Below, piece by piece: positions 1 through 7,641 of a DNA stretch of 23,496 bases. Location: the NCBI GenBank assembly GCA_022565745.1, contig JAIUMB010000011.1:1-23496 (forward strand), written 5' to 3'. Each line of letters begins with the position of its first letter. Position 1 is the stretch's first letter. The position numbers were made by a program, and so were the translations under genes. Under the pieces are notes generated by a model. The model had not been told where the DNA came from. It saw only the letters and a list, made by a program, of their open reading frames with translations, and made no database searches. The DNA comes from Cryomorphaceae bacterium (lineage in GTDB: Bacteria > Bacteroidota > Bacteroidia > Flavobacteriales > Schleiferiaceae).

Positions 1-684
1 CCTTTGATTTTCCGTAAAAGAATATGTTTTTAATGACCCGCGCAGCATTTTTCGTCGCTGACCAAAGGCCTGCTTTACTAATTTTAAAAAGTCCTCGGGA
101 CTTGATTCAATCCGTGGTTGTGCTCTTCTGCGTAGAAGAATGACACCGGATTTCACCTTTGGTGGCGGATTAAAGGCGCCTTCATTTACCGTGAAACAAT
201 ACGATACATCATAAAATGCTTGCACCCACACGCTGAGTATGCCATAGGTTTTAGACCCTGGCGGGGCGGCGATGCGTTCAGCCACTTCTTTTTGAAACAT
301 CCCACCCGCTAAGGGAAATAAATGTCTGTATTCCACCAATCGAAAAACAATCTGCGACGATATGTTGTACGGATAGTTGCCTATCAATGCCGTGGGCTCC
401 ACAACAATCTCCTCCATTGGCAGGCGTAAAAAATCTCCGAAAAAAATATGATCATCCGGCAACAGTTGGTTGGACTTGAGGTATAAAACCGATTCCTCGT
501 CGAGTTCAACAGCTTTAACCGTAGGGTAGTGTTTAACCAACTCACGGGTAAGGACACCGGTGCCCGGACCTATTTCCAATACCTGCTGGGGCGCATCATG
601 CTCAAAAATTTTCGCAATTCGTGCAGCGATGGCTTCACTGGTTAAAAAGTGTTGTCCTAAATGTTTTTTTGGCCGAACACTCAT
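1..684 (-). CDS. rsmA: 16S rRNA dimethyladenosine transferase RsmA (KsgA), 3' end outside window
   Basis: Dimethylates two adjacent adenines in the 3'-terminal hairpin of 16S rRNA during small-subunit maturation (family knowledge). The 228 visible codons begin MSVRPKKHLGQHFL, the typical RsmA opening with the GQHFL motif. A SAM-binding loop LEIGPGTG lies at about residues 36-43, an acidic LDEE at about 61-64, and the catalytic NYPYNI motif at 103-108. The C-terminal part has the GAFNPPPKVKSGV segment typical of the family. The reading frame is open to base 1, so the last few dozen residues are missing. The ATG at 684 overlaps the stop of the upstream secreted-protein gene as ATGA (681-684), so the two are probably translationally coupled. 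Identification is secure. Confidence 0.96.
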   Translation of the reverse strand, partial: MSVRPKKHLGQHFLTSEAIAARIAKIFEHDAPQQVLEIGPGTGVLTRELVKHYPTVKAVELDEESVLYLKSNQLLPDDHIFFGDFLRLPMEEIVVEPTALIGNYPYNISSQIVFRLVEYRHLFPLAGGMFQKEVAERIAAPPGSKTYGILSVWVQAFYDVSYCFTVNEGAFNPPPKVKSGVILLRRRAQPRIESSPEDFLKLVKQAFGQRRKMLRGSLKTYSFTENQR

Positions 685-1586
685 TGTTTGCGCACTTTAC
701 CGGTTTGGGGATCTTTCTTTGGTGCTTTAGACGGCAATGGCTGCTTTAATTTTGACTCCACTTTAATGTCTTCCCGCAACACCCAACGACCTTTGACAAA
801 CTCTAATCCATCATAACTAAAATCAGGACCGTAATACGCCCACATGCCTTTGGGCTTATCATCGGGTGGTGATAAGTGGTCAAGAACAATCATTCCTTCT
901 TCTTTGCGGTAGCGAAACGTGGCCGCGGCTTGAAATGAGTAGTTAAAAAACAAGCGATATGGCGGACGTTGATACACGCGATCCATCAGCTTGGGCGTTT
1001 CAAAAATCTTGGCGCCAAATCGCAACAGGCCCTTGTCGTCGATGTGAATGACGTCGATGAGCTTCTGCTGAACCTTCTCGTCGATTGGACGATAACCCAT
1101 CAGCATGTGATAAGTGTTGTTCTTGTCTTTGACCGTGTGCAACTGATAATACAAGGCCCCGTACCACTGACCTGGCGTTAGCGGACGGTATTCCGGATCG
1201 ATTAATGAATCGGCAAAATCCTCAAGAACCACCACCTTAAAATGGTCTTTCTTTTCTCTTAGTATAAATAGACCATTAAATACTTCCGTGCCGGGAAAGC
1301 CGGGCACCAACCACGTAAACATCCGTAAGCTTCCATCGTCGCTGTCAAGTACTGAAAGATTTTTAACGTCCGAAAAATCTATTTGAAAGGGATCTTCGGC
1401 ATCTTCAATCACTTCCTGCAGTAAAGTGAAAAAGGCTTTATTGGCACTGTCTCTTTGCTCGGATTGCTCAGAATACATAATGGCCTCACCAAGTTCTACC
1501 AAATGAAGCAGCTCGTCTTGTACCACCATCTGGCCGTGTAAAGCCGTGGCGATAAATAAAGCTAGTATTTGGTGAATGGGTTTCAT
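681..1586 (-). CDS. Secreted protein of unknown function, conserved-looking in Bacteroidota
   Basis: A 301-residue protein if translation starts at the ATG at 1586. This start puts a hydrophobic signal peptide (MKPIHQILALFIATALHGQ, probable cleavage after the Ala/Gly near residue 18) at the N-terminus. An ATG at 1667 is also in frame, but the extra 27 residues are not signal-like, and a promoter (1619-1648) lies inside that extension. The mature part is mixed alpha/beta with no motif I can tie to an enzyme. It ends in a WAYYGPDFSYDG-type segment and a basic, Pro/Lys-rich tail. I recall similar secreted proteins beside rsmA in other Flavobacteriales, but no function is known to me. Its stop overlaps the rsmA start by 4 bp, indicating one transcript. 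Confidence 0.8.
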   Translation of the reverse strand: MKPIHQILALFIATALHGQMVVQDELLHLVELGEAIMYSEQSEQRDSANKAFFTLLQEVIEDAEDPFQIDFSDVKNLSVLDSDDGSLRMFTWLVPGFPGTEVFNGLFILREKKDHFKVVVLEDFADSLIDPEYRPLTPGQWYGALYYQLHTVKDKNNTYHMLMGYRPIDEKVQQKLIDVIHIDDKGLLRFGAKIFETPKLMDRVYQRPPYRLFFNYSFQAAATFRYRKEEGMIVLDHLSPPDDKPKGMWAYYGPDFSYDGLEFVKGRWVLREDIKVESKLKQPLPSKAPKKDPQTGKVRKQ

Positions 1587-1618
1587 ATTTGGTATTTTGT
1601 TGAGGTGGGGGAGTGGGC

Positions 1619-1648
1619 CAAATTTAGTGTTGTACAGAATTTGTGCAA
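1619..1648 (-). promoter_or_regulatory. Bacteroidota-type promoter for the secreted protein and rsmA
   Basis: Read on the minus strand, TTG (1648-1646) is followed after 19 bp by TAAATTTG (1626-1619), an exact TAnnTTTG -7 element. It lies 33 bp upstream of the ATG at 1586 and supports that start over the ATG at 1667. Motif match by eye; no transcript data. Confidence 0.6.
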
Positions 1649-1691
1649 CCGGACCTTCGACCAACATTTACGCCACTCATCATTTTTACAA

Positions 1692-2042
1692 TTAATCTAA
1701 ATGTAAAAAATCTTTTTTCTCAAACAATTCATCTTCACTTTCCACGTGGTTCTCATCGGGTACGCAGCAGTCTACCGGACAAACAGCGGCACACTGCGGC
1801 TCTTCGTGAAAACCAATGCACTCCGTGCACTTATCGGTTACAATATAATAGAGATCGTAACTCACGGGCTCTTGAGCCTCATCGGCATCGTAGGTCTTTC
1901 CGCTTTTAGGCGTAACGTTGCCGCTAAGTGATGTGCCTTCTGAAAAACGCCATTCTACACCACCTTCGTATATGGCGTTGTTTGGGCATTCTGGCTCACA
2001 AGCGCCACAATTGATACATTCGTCGGTTATTATAATTGCCAT
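1692..2042 (-). CDS. 2[4Fe-4S] ferredoxin, Alvin type
   Basis: A 116-residue cytoplasmic electron carrier. Motif I is C9-x2-C12-x2-C15-x3-C19 followed by Pro. Motif II is C72-x2-C75-x8-C84-x3-C88-Pro, with further Cys at 92 and 93. The eight-residue insert between the second and third Cys of motif II and the acidic C-terminal extension are hallmarks of the Allochromatium vinosum-type ferredoxins, which have very low and unequal cluster potentials (family knowledge). About 50 residues separate the two motifs, longer than in the shortest clostridial ferredoxins. The gene is divergent from the acyl-CoA reductase and shares its 127-bp intergenic region, suggesting co-regulation. The redox partner cannot be told from this window. 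Confidence 0.93.
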   Translation of the reverse strand: MAIIITDECINCGACEPECPNNAIYEGGVEWRFSEGTSLSGNVTPKSGKTYDADEAQEPVSYDLYYIVTDKCTECIGFHEEPQCAAVCPVDCCVPDENHVESEDELFEKKDFLHLD

Positions 2043-2129
2043 AATTATGCTTTTTTAAAACACAATGCGTTGTTTGTCAGAGCTTGAAACACGACCAACA
2101 ATGCATGGTATCCTTATTTATTATCGATG

Positions 2130-2150
2130 TACTTTTGCACAACAAAGATA
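2130..2150. promoter_or_regulatory. Divergent overlapping promoters of ferredoxin and acyl-CoA reductase genes
   Basis: On the plus strand TACTTTTG (2130-2137) matches the Bacteroidota -7 consensus TAnnTTTG and lies 32 bp before the acyl-CoA reductase ATG. On the minus strand TATCTTTG (2150-2143) matches the same consensus for the ferredoxin gene, leaving a leader of about 100 nt. Neither has a clean upstream TTG at 18-20 bp. The two boxes are only 5 bp apart, so simultaneous RNA polymerase binding would probably be exclusive. Confidence 0.5.
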
Positions 2151-2169
2151 CAACAACTAAGTTTGTTTT

Positions 2170-3192
2170 ATGACCAAAAAGACAGAAGGATTATTGGCGC
2201 TTGGACGTGCTTTTCATGAAATCATTAACGGAGATTCCTTTACGGTAAACGAATCTCTGCAAACGAAATTGTCTGAAGTAAGCCAGCATGCTATGCCCAT
2301 CAATCCTTGGTACACGCCCGACAATGTGACCTACGCCATGAAGCAGTGGGCCGAGTTGCTCAACGAAGATGCCGTAAATGCGTGGCTGGCAGCTTATCCA
2401 CCTATAGATAAAGCCAAGCGAATTGGCCTGATTACGGCCGGGAATATACCTTTAGTGGGCCTACACGATATTATATCTGTATGGGCCGCCGGCCATGTGG
2501 CACTGATAAAAAGTGCCACTGAAGACCCCCTTACACCTGTCATTGTTGATTTGCTCAACTACATTGCGAAGGAAGAACGATTTGTAAGTCACAACCACTT
2601 GCTAAAAGGGGCCGACGCCTACATCGCCACCGGTAGTGATAACAGTGCGCGTTACTTCGATTATTACTTTGGCAAATACCCACACATCATTCGTAAAAAC
2701 CGACACTCTGTGGCCATTCTAAGAGGCGATGAAAGCAGTGATGAACTTCGCGGTTTAGCCTCAGACATCTTTCGTTATTTTGGGTTGGGATGCCGCTCGG
2801 TATCGAAAATATTTATTCCTGCCGGATACGATTTTCAACCACTATTCAAAGCAATGGTCGACTTCCAGCATGTCATTGAGCACAATCGGTACGCCAATAA
2901 TTACGACTATTACCGCACCATTTACCTGATGAATAAACAACCCATTTGGGACAATGGGTTTATCGTATTTAAGGAAGATGAAGGATTGTCGTCTCCCGTA
3001 GCCGTTCTTTTTTACAGTACCTACGAAAACGAAACAGAACTTCAACGCCATATCGAATCAATGGGCGACAAGCTCCAATGTGTTGTAGGCAAAAACAACC
3101 TCGATTTTGGCAGCACCCAGCAGCCTTCCCTTACCGACTATGCCGATGGGGTAGACACCATGCGGTTTTTGACCAGCAGTGCACAATGGTAA
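2170..3192 (+). CDS. LuxC-like acyl-CoA reductase
   Basis: A 340-residue member of the LuxC acyl-CoA reductase family, related to aldehyde dehydrogenases. The family reduces acyl groups to aldehydes through a Cys thioester using NAD(P)H. The segment RIGLITAGNIPLVG (about residues 84-97) has the family's N-terminal Rossmann-like signature. FRYFGLGCRSVSK carries the likely nucleophile C208, and the strand before it is the usual DIFRYF. No luciferase genes (luxAB) or acyl-protein synthetase (luxE) are near, so bioluminescence is not implied. The physiological substrate in Bacteroidota is unclear to me. It is followed after 10 bp by a hydroxyacid dehydrogenase on the same strand and is probably co-transcribed with it. 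Confidence 0.85.
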   Translation: MTKKTEGLLALGRAFHEIINGDSFTVNESLQTKLSEVSQHAMPINPWYTPDNVTYAMKQWAELLNEDAVNAWLAAYPPIDKAKRIGLITAGNIPLVGLHDIISVWAAGHVALIKSATEDPLTPVIVDLLNYIAKEERFVSHNHLLKGADAYIATGSDNSARYFDYYFGKYPHIIRKNRHSVAILRGDESSDELRGLASDIFRYFGLGCRSVSKIFIPAGYDFQPLFKAMVDFQHVIEHNRYANNYDYYRTIYLMNKQPIWDNGFIVFKEDEGLSSPVAVLFYSTYENETELQRHIESMGDKLQCVVGKNNLDFGSTQQPSLTDYADGVDTMRFLTSSAQW

Positions 3193-3202
3193 TTTTCGTG
3201 AA

Positions 3203-4150
3203 ATGAACACTCCCGCCATTATACATATCGGTTTGGTAGACTCGGTCCACAAGGCATGTCGGCAACTATTGGAAAAAAGCGGCTTTGTGGTTCACGATCT
3301 CTCCCATTTATCAGAAATCGAAACGAAAAAAGCCATTGGTGAGATGAACGCCATAGTGGTGCGCAGTAGGTTTCCATTTGACCGCAGATTTATGGAAGCA
3401 AACCGTCACCTAAGGTGCATTGCGCGCTGGGGCAGCGGATTGGAAAACATTGACCTAAAAGCCGCAGAAGAACACGGTATTGTGGTTGTCAATGCCCCCG
3501 AAGGCAACCGACAGGCCGTGGCTGAACATGCGGTTTTACTGCTGCTCAGCATGATGCGCCATATGCCGCGTATTGATACTGAAGTGCGCAACGGCAGATG
3601 GCTGCGCGAACAGAACCGCGGAACGGAGCTGCAAGGCAAAACGGTCGGCATCATTGGCTACGGTAATACAGGTAGCGCTTTCGCCAGAGTGCTGAGTGGC
3701 TTTCGCGTAAAGGTTTTGGCGTATGATAAATACCGCAGCGGGTTTACAGACGATCATATCGTCGAGACCACCTTGCACGATATTTTTCAACAGGCAGACG
3801 TCATATCCTTGCACTTGCCGCAATCGGAAGAAACCAAGCACTACGTCAACGCCGATTTTATCGCACAATTGAAAAAACCCATTTATCTGCTCAATACCGC
3901 CCGCGGTCAATTAATTGAACCACAAGCACTGTTAGACGGGCTAAACAGTGGCGCTATCATACGCACTGGTCTGGACGTATTGCCCTTTGAAACCAGTAGT
4001 TTTGAACAGCTCGACAATCACCCGCAACAAGCAGCATTCATCAAGCATCCCCATATGGTTTTTAGTCCCCACATTGCCGGCTGGACCCACGAGGCTAATG
4101 AGAAAATGGCAGAGTGGTTGGTTCATCGAATTATCGGTGCGTTGCTGTAA
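3203..4150 (+). CDS. NAD-dependent D-2-hydroxyacid dehydrogenase (3-phosphoglycerate dehydrogenase-like)
   Basis: A 315-residue protein of the D-2-hydroxyacid dehydrogenase family. The substrate-domain motif ARWGSGLENID lies at about 74-84, and the NAD-binding GYGNTG at 152-157 with Asp175 in the position that selects NAD. The catalytic trio is R234 (in NTARG), E263 (in LDVLPFE) and H290 (in SPHIAGW). The length and the absence of a C-terminal ACT domain fit the short SerA-like enzymes of Bacteroidota, so oxidation of 3-phosphoglycerate in serine synthesis is a reasonable guess. Other 2-hydroxyacids are possible, and no serC lies beside it. The ATG at 3203 is preferred; an in-frame GTG at 3179 would overlap the upstream gene by 14 bp. 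Confidence 0.85.
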   Translation: MNTPAIIHIGLVDSVHKACRQLLEKSGFVVHDLSHLSEIETKKAIGEMNAIVVRSRFPFDRRFMEANRHLRCIARWGSGLENIDLKAAEEHGIVVVNAPEGNRQAVAEHAVLLLLSMMRHMPRIDTEVRNGRWLREQNRGTELQGKTVGIIGYGNTGSAFARVLSGFRVKVLAYDKYRSGFTDDHIVETTLHDIFQQADVISLHLPQSEETKHYVNADFIAQLKKPIYLLNTARGQLIEPQALLDGLNSGAIIRTGLDVLPFETSSFEQLDNHPQQAAFIKHPHMVFSPHIAGWTHEANEKMAEWLVHRIIGALL

Positions 4151-4171
4151 AGCAACACAACACAAAAAAAG

Positions 4172-4200
4172 TTGATTAATAAAAAAAATGCTTATATTTG
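4172..4200 (+). promoter_or_regulatory. Bacteroidota-type promoter upstream of the broken sensor gene
   Basis: TTG (4172-4174) is followed after 18 bp by TATATTTG (4193-4200), an exact TAnnTTTG -7 element, in an A/T-rich stretch between the dehydrogenase stop and the GAF-domain ATG. This leaves a leader of about 90 nt. The promoter appears intact although the gene behind it is broken. Confidence 0.6.
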
Positions 4201-4298
4201 TTGCTTGGTTAATGTTGCTACACACAACTACTACGCTTACAAAATACTGCAACTTTACAACGCATTTTTCATGTTATAAGCGCTTATAATTTTTACTT

Positions 4299-6178
4299 AT
4301 GTTACTTTCCTATGAAAAGCTACTCTCACTACTACAGCAAAACAATGATAAAGAACTCAAATCCGCAATAGAAAAACTATTGCAGGAAATTTGTAGTTTT
4401 TTTGAAGGTGAGCGCGCATATCTGTTCTCTTATTCTCCTGTGTTTGATACCGTATCAAATGACTATGAGTGGTGTGCCGATGGCATTTCTCCACAAATAG
4501 AGGAGCTGCAAAACGTTCCTTTTAGTGCCTTTCCCAATTGGAGAGATGCACATTTTAACCAAAAGGCTTATGTCATCAAGGACGTACCCACATCCAATGA
4601 TGAGAACGAGCGCGAAGCCTTGTTGCCGCAGGAAATTAAATCGTTAATTTCGGCACCTTTTTTTAAAGGTCAAGAGTATAAAGGGTTTATTGGGATTGAT
4701 TTTGTCAAATCAAATCGCCATTTTACTACAAGTGACATCCACTACCTTGAAGAATGCGCGCGTTTTTTCACCATTGCCTTAGATTATTTCTAGGCAAAAA
4801 AGGAAACCGATAATCTTCAAAGAATCATTTCGCAGGTTGAAAGCAATCAAGTTACCGGGGGGTGGGAGCTGGATGTGAAAACACAAAAAACATACTGGAC
4901 GCCGGGCGTTTACAACATATACGATGTGCCAAAAGATTTCGACCACAACTTATTGGAAGGCATTGCCCATTACGTAGGGGGAGATCAACAATTGATAGAA
5001 AACAGTTTAAATGCAGCCATAAATGAAAGAAAGCCGTTCTCTGTAAATGCCCGACTAAAATCAGCGGCCGATAAAATAAAGCATGTAGAAGTTACAGGCA
5101 CCTATGTGGAAGACAAGAACGGAAAGCGAGTGATTGGTTCCATCCGCGATATATCCGATGCTTATAAACTAAAATCAGCGCTTGGGGTGAGTGAAAACCT
5201 CTTTGCCTTTTCGTCAGACATTGGCAAGGTTGCAACGATTTTGATTGAAGGCAATTCGTTTAAGGCCAATACTTATTTCTCGAAGCTGTTTGGAATTCCG
5301 TTGTACGGAAAAAAACGGGTAAGTTCATTGAAGATTGAAATGACCAGCGAGAAAAATAACGCTGCTGTTGATATCAATGTGTTGATAACGAGTGCATCGA
5401 GCGCCGATGAATCACGTTCGCAAGGGCATTTTTTGGTAAAAACCAAGACGTTGGGTTCTATATGGATGGATATGTTAGGAACACAAAGGAGGGAAATTTA
5501 CAAAACGCAATCATCGCCTTTCGCAATATCGACGATATAAAAAGAAAAATGATCAAGGAAAAAGAAAATGCATTTTGGTTAAAAGAATCACAGCGTATTG
5601 GAAAAATTGGTCACTTTCTCTACAACCAAAAAACAAATCACTTTAAAACCAACAGTCAACTTAAAAACATCCTCGATATAAAGGGAGTTGTTGACAAAAT
5701 TGAGGATTTCTTTAAGTTCATTGAACCCAGCAATAAGAAAACCATCCTATTGAAATGGTTGCGGTTTTCGAGAAATGCAAAACCGTTTGAATATTCTGGT
5801 AAGTTTTTAACCTACAACCACACTCGAAAAATTTTGAGTGTAAAAATAAGCAATGGCAACTCGTTAGAAGGAGAGAGAGATTATAAAGACATGTATTTGG
5901 GCATCATCAAAGACATAACCTTGGAGTGGGTGAGTCAAGTTGAGATAAAAAACAAGTCAAAAATTCTCGATATTGCCGCAGATAAGGCCTCTCACGAACT
6001 CCGCGCAGGCATCAAAAGACTTGAAGGTATTGTAAATGTCTTCAATCTTGACAACATTAATGAGGAAGAAAAACGCTATCTCTTAACCTCTATAGGAACC
6101 GAAAGCAAGCAACTTGATACCCACTTAAAAAGTATTATTGATGCACTCAATGAAAGAGATGTGCCCTATAACGTGTAG
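4299..6178 (+). pseudogene. Broken GAF-PAS-PAS-PAS-HisKA sensory protein (one stop, one frameshift)
   Basis: The intact ancestor would have been about 626 residues. From the ATG at 4299 a GAF domain is read (about residues 1-164, with the characteristic EWCADGI and GFIGID segments). An in-frame TAG at 4791-4793 then interrupts what continues in the same frame as a coiled-coil linker and PAS domains (4794 to about 5480, starting at a GGWELDVKTQ segment). Near 5480-5492 the homology jumps one frame: frame one ends at 5540, while the continuation KEGNLQNAIIAFRNIDDIKRK is read to 6178. The C-terminal part holds another PAS domain and a phosphoacceptor-like helix pair with SHELRAGI (the His at about 5995), then stops with no HATPase domain. 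Domain order is inferred by eye. A sequencing error at either site is possible, but two lesions favour a pseudogene. The region is AT-rich (5641-5700: 19 G/C of 60). Confidence 0.8.
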
Positions 6179-6282
6179 GTTTATGTAGTGCAATTTTGTA
6201 TTTGAGTTTAGGTGGTTCTTTGATCAATGGGGCTTTTTTTGTTTCTGCCGTTCAAATTCCTCTGGTTTTGCGTTTTGTCTGT

Positions 6283-6290
6283 TATTTTTG
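6283..6290 (+). promoter_or_regulatory. Possible -7 element for the deoxyhypusine synthase-like gene
   Basis: TATTTTTG matches TAnnTTTG and lies 33 bp before the ATG at 6324. The upstream element is not convincing (CTG at about 18 bp, TTTG at 12 bp). The in-frame ATG at 6288 would begin inside this box, which favours 6324 as the true start. Confidence 0.4.
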
Positions 6291-6323
6291 GCCTTAGAAA
6301 TTCACCATTCAAAACAAAGACTT

Positions 6324-7295
6324 ATGCGCGGACCCATTTCTCAGTTTATTGAACACAACTACAGACACTTCAATGCCGCGGCCCTTATGGATGCTGCAAA
6401 AGGATACGAGACCCATCTGGCTGAAGGCGGCAAAATGATGATCACTTTGGCCGGTGCCATGAGTACGGCAGAGCTCGGTATTAGTTTGGCCGAAATGATT
6501 CGCCAAGACAAAGTGCATATCATTTCTTGTACGGGGGCCAACTTAGAAGAGGACTTAATGAATTTGGTTGCGCACAACGCCTATAAACGCGTGCCCAATT
6601 ACCGCGATTTATCTCCTCAAGATGAATGGGATTTGTTGGAAAACGGGTTTAACCGCGTAACCGATACGTGTATTCCCGAAGAAGAAGCTTTCCGTAGATT
6701 GCAAAAGCACATTCACCAATTGTGGAAAGACGCTGAAAATAAGGGCGAGCGTTACTTCCCCCACCAATACATGTATCAAATGCTGCTTAGCGGTGTGCTC
6801 GAACAATATTATGAGATTGATCCCAAAGACTCATGGATGATCGCCGCTGCAGAAAAAAACATCCCCATTGTCGTGCCAGGCTGGGAAGACAGCACCATGG
6901 GCAACATATTTGCCTCCTATGTGATCAAAAATGAACTCAAAGCATCGACGGTAAAGTCCGGAATTGAATACATGGCGTTTTTGGCCGATTGGTACGTGAA
7001 AAACGCCGACGGCAAAGGCGTTGGTTTTTTCCAAATTGGCGGAGGTATTGCCGGTGATTTTCCCATTTGTGTGGTGCCGATGTTGTACCAAGATATGGAA
7101 ATGACCAAAATACCTTTCTGGAGTTATTTCTGTCAAATCAGTGACAGTACAACCAGTTACGGTTCATATTCAGGCGCTGTTCCCAATGAAAAAATCACCT
7201 GGGGAAAACTTGACATAGATACCCCAAAATTTATTGTGGAATCTGACGCAACTATTGTTGCCCCGCTTATTTTTGCGTGGCTATTGAATCAATAA
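6324..7295 (+). CDS. Deoxyhypusine synthase family protein (probable polyamine aminobutyl/aminopropyl-transfer enzyme)
   Basis: A 323-residue homologue of deoxyhypusine synthase (DHS), an NAD-dependent enzyme that in eukaryotes and archaea transfers the aminobutyl group of spermidine to a Lys of eIF5A. The active-site region SGAVPNEKITWGKLD keeps the Lys (K295) that forms the imine intermediate in human DHS (K329). The NAD-site glycines are at 239-241 in FFQIGGGIAGDFPI, and CTGANLEEDL (about 69-78) matches the second NAD-binding segment. The residue aligned with human catalytic H288 is D245. Bacteria lack eIF5A, so a small-molecule polyamine acceptor (as in homospermidine-type or SpeY-like enzymes) is more likely; this is inference. 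It is followed after 4 bp by an Asp-rich small protein on the same transcript. The ATG at 6324 was chosen because the family begins near MRGPISQFIEHNYRHFNA. Confidence 0.88.
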   Translation: MRGPISQFIEHNYRHFNAAALMDAAKGYETHLAEGGKMMITLAGAMSTAELGISLAEMIRQDKVHIISCTGANLEEDLMNLVAHNAYKRVPNYRDLSPQDEWDLLENGFNRVTDTCIPEEEAFRRLQKHIHQLWKDAENKGERYFPHQYMYQMLLSGVLEQYYEIDPKDSWMIAAAEKNIPIVVPGWEDSTMGNIFASYVIKNELKASTVKSGIEYMAFLADWYVKNADGKGVGFFQIGGGIAGDFPICVVPMLYQDMEMTKIPFWSYFCQISDSTTSYGSYSGAVPNEKITWGKLDIDTPKFIVESDATIVAPLIFAWLLNQ

Positions 7296-7299
7296 TACG

Positions 7300-7596
7300 A
7301 TGGATAAAAAACGTGTCATAGTAGACTACAAGAACATTACTGCAGATCTGCTGCAGCGCTTCACCGACGCCTTTCCTCACGGATACGACGACGATGACAT
7401 CATTCGCTTTACCAACGCCAAAGGCGAGTCTGTAAGAGCTGTTCCACTGGAAACAGACGATACGCGCTACTTGATAAAAGTGAGTGTAGAACTCGATCGA
7501 CGTGTAGAGGCTTTTCTCGATGACGATGACGACGGTGATGATGCTTCCGATGACATCGAAATCAATCCCGACGACATCGATGAAGACGGTAAGTAA
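7300..7596 (+). CDS. Small Asp-rich conserved protein (often mislabelled DNA primase in Bacteroidota)
   Basis: A 98-residue, strongly acidic protein. The N-terminal part (KRVIVDYKNITADLLQRF, then PHGYDDDDIIRFTNAKGE and VPLETDDTRYLIKVS) is a compact, clearly constrained domain. The last 30 residues are nearly all Asp, Glu, Gly and Ser. I recognise this type from other Bacteroidota, where it is sometimes annotated DNA primase; nothing here supports primase activity. The 4-bp gap to the DHS-like gene and the shared terminator indicate co-transcription. The function is unknown. The acidic tail could bind cations or basic proteins, but that is speculation. Confidence 0.82.
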   Translation: MDKKRVIVDYKNITADLLQRFTDAFPHGYDDDDIIRFTNAKGESVRAVPLETDDTRYLIKVSVELDRRVEAFLDDDDDGDDASDDIEINPDDIDEDGK

Positions 7597-7598
7597 AT

Positions 7599-7628
7599 AA
7601 AAAAGCAGGCAATAAGCCTGCTTTTTTT
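7599..7628. terminator. Bidirectional intrinsic terminator
   Basis: A GCAGGC/GCCTGC stem (7605-7610 with 7616-7621) and AATAA loop is flanked by an A run on the left and a T run (7622-7628) on the right. It can therefore stop transcription both from the plus-strand DHS-like operon and from the convergent elbB. It starts just after the TAA of the small acidic protein. Confidence 0.9.
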
Positions 7629-7641
7629 ATTGGTTTTGTTT

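Noticed and set aside
1587..1667. Upstream start of the secreted protein next to rsmA
   Set aside because: It would bury the signal peptide, and the promoter at 1619-1648 lies within the extra codons.
2170..3192. Part of a bioluminescence lux system
   Set aside because: LuxC-like reductases are common in non-luminous Bacteroidota, and no luxA, luxB, luxD or luxE is in the window.
4141..4156. Hairpin GTTGCT/AGCAAC at the dehydrogenase stop as a terminator
   Set aside because: The stem is only 6 bp, the loop covers the stop codon, and no T run follows on the plus strand.
7501..7596. Asp-codon repeats as a tandem repeat element
   Set aside because: The GAC/GAT-rich stretch is explained by the acidic tail of the protein, and the units are irregular.
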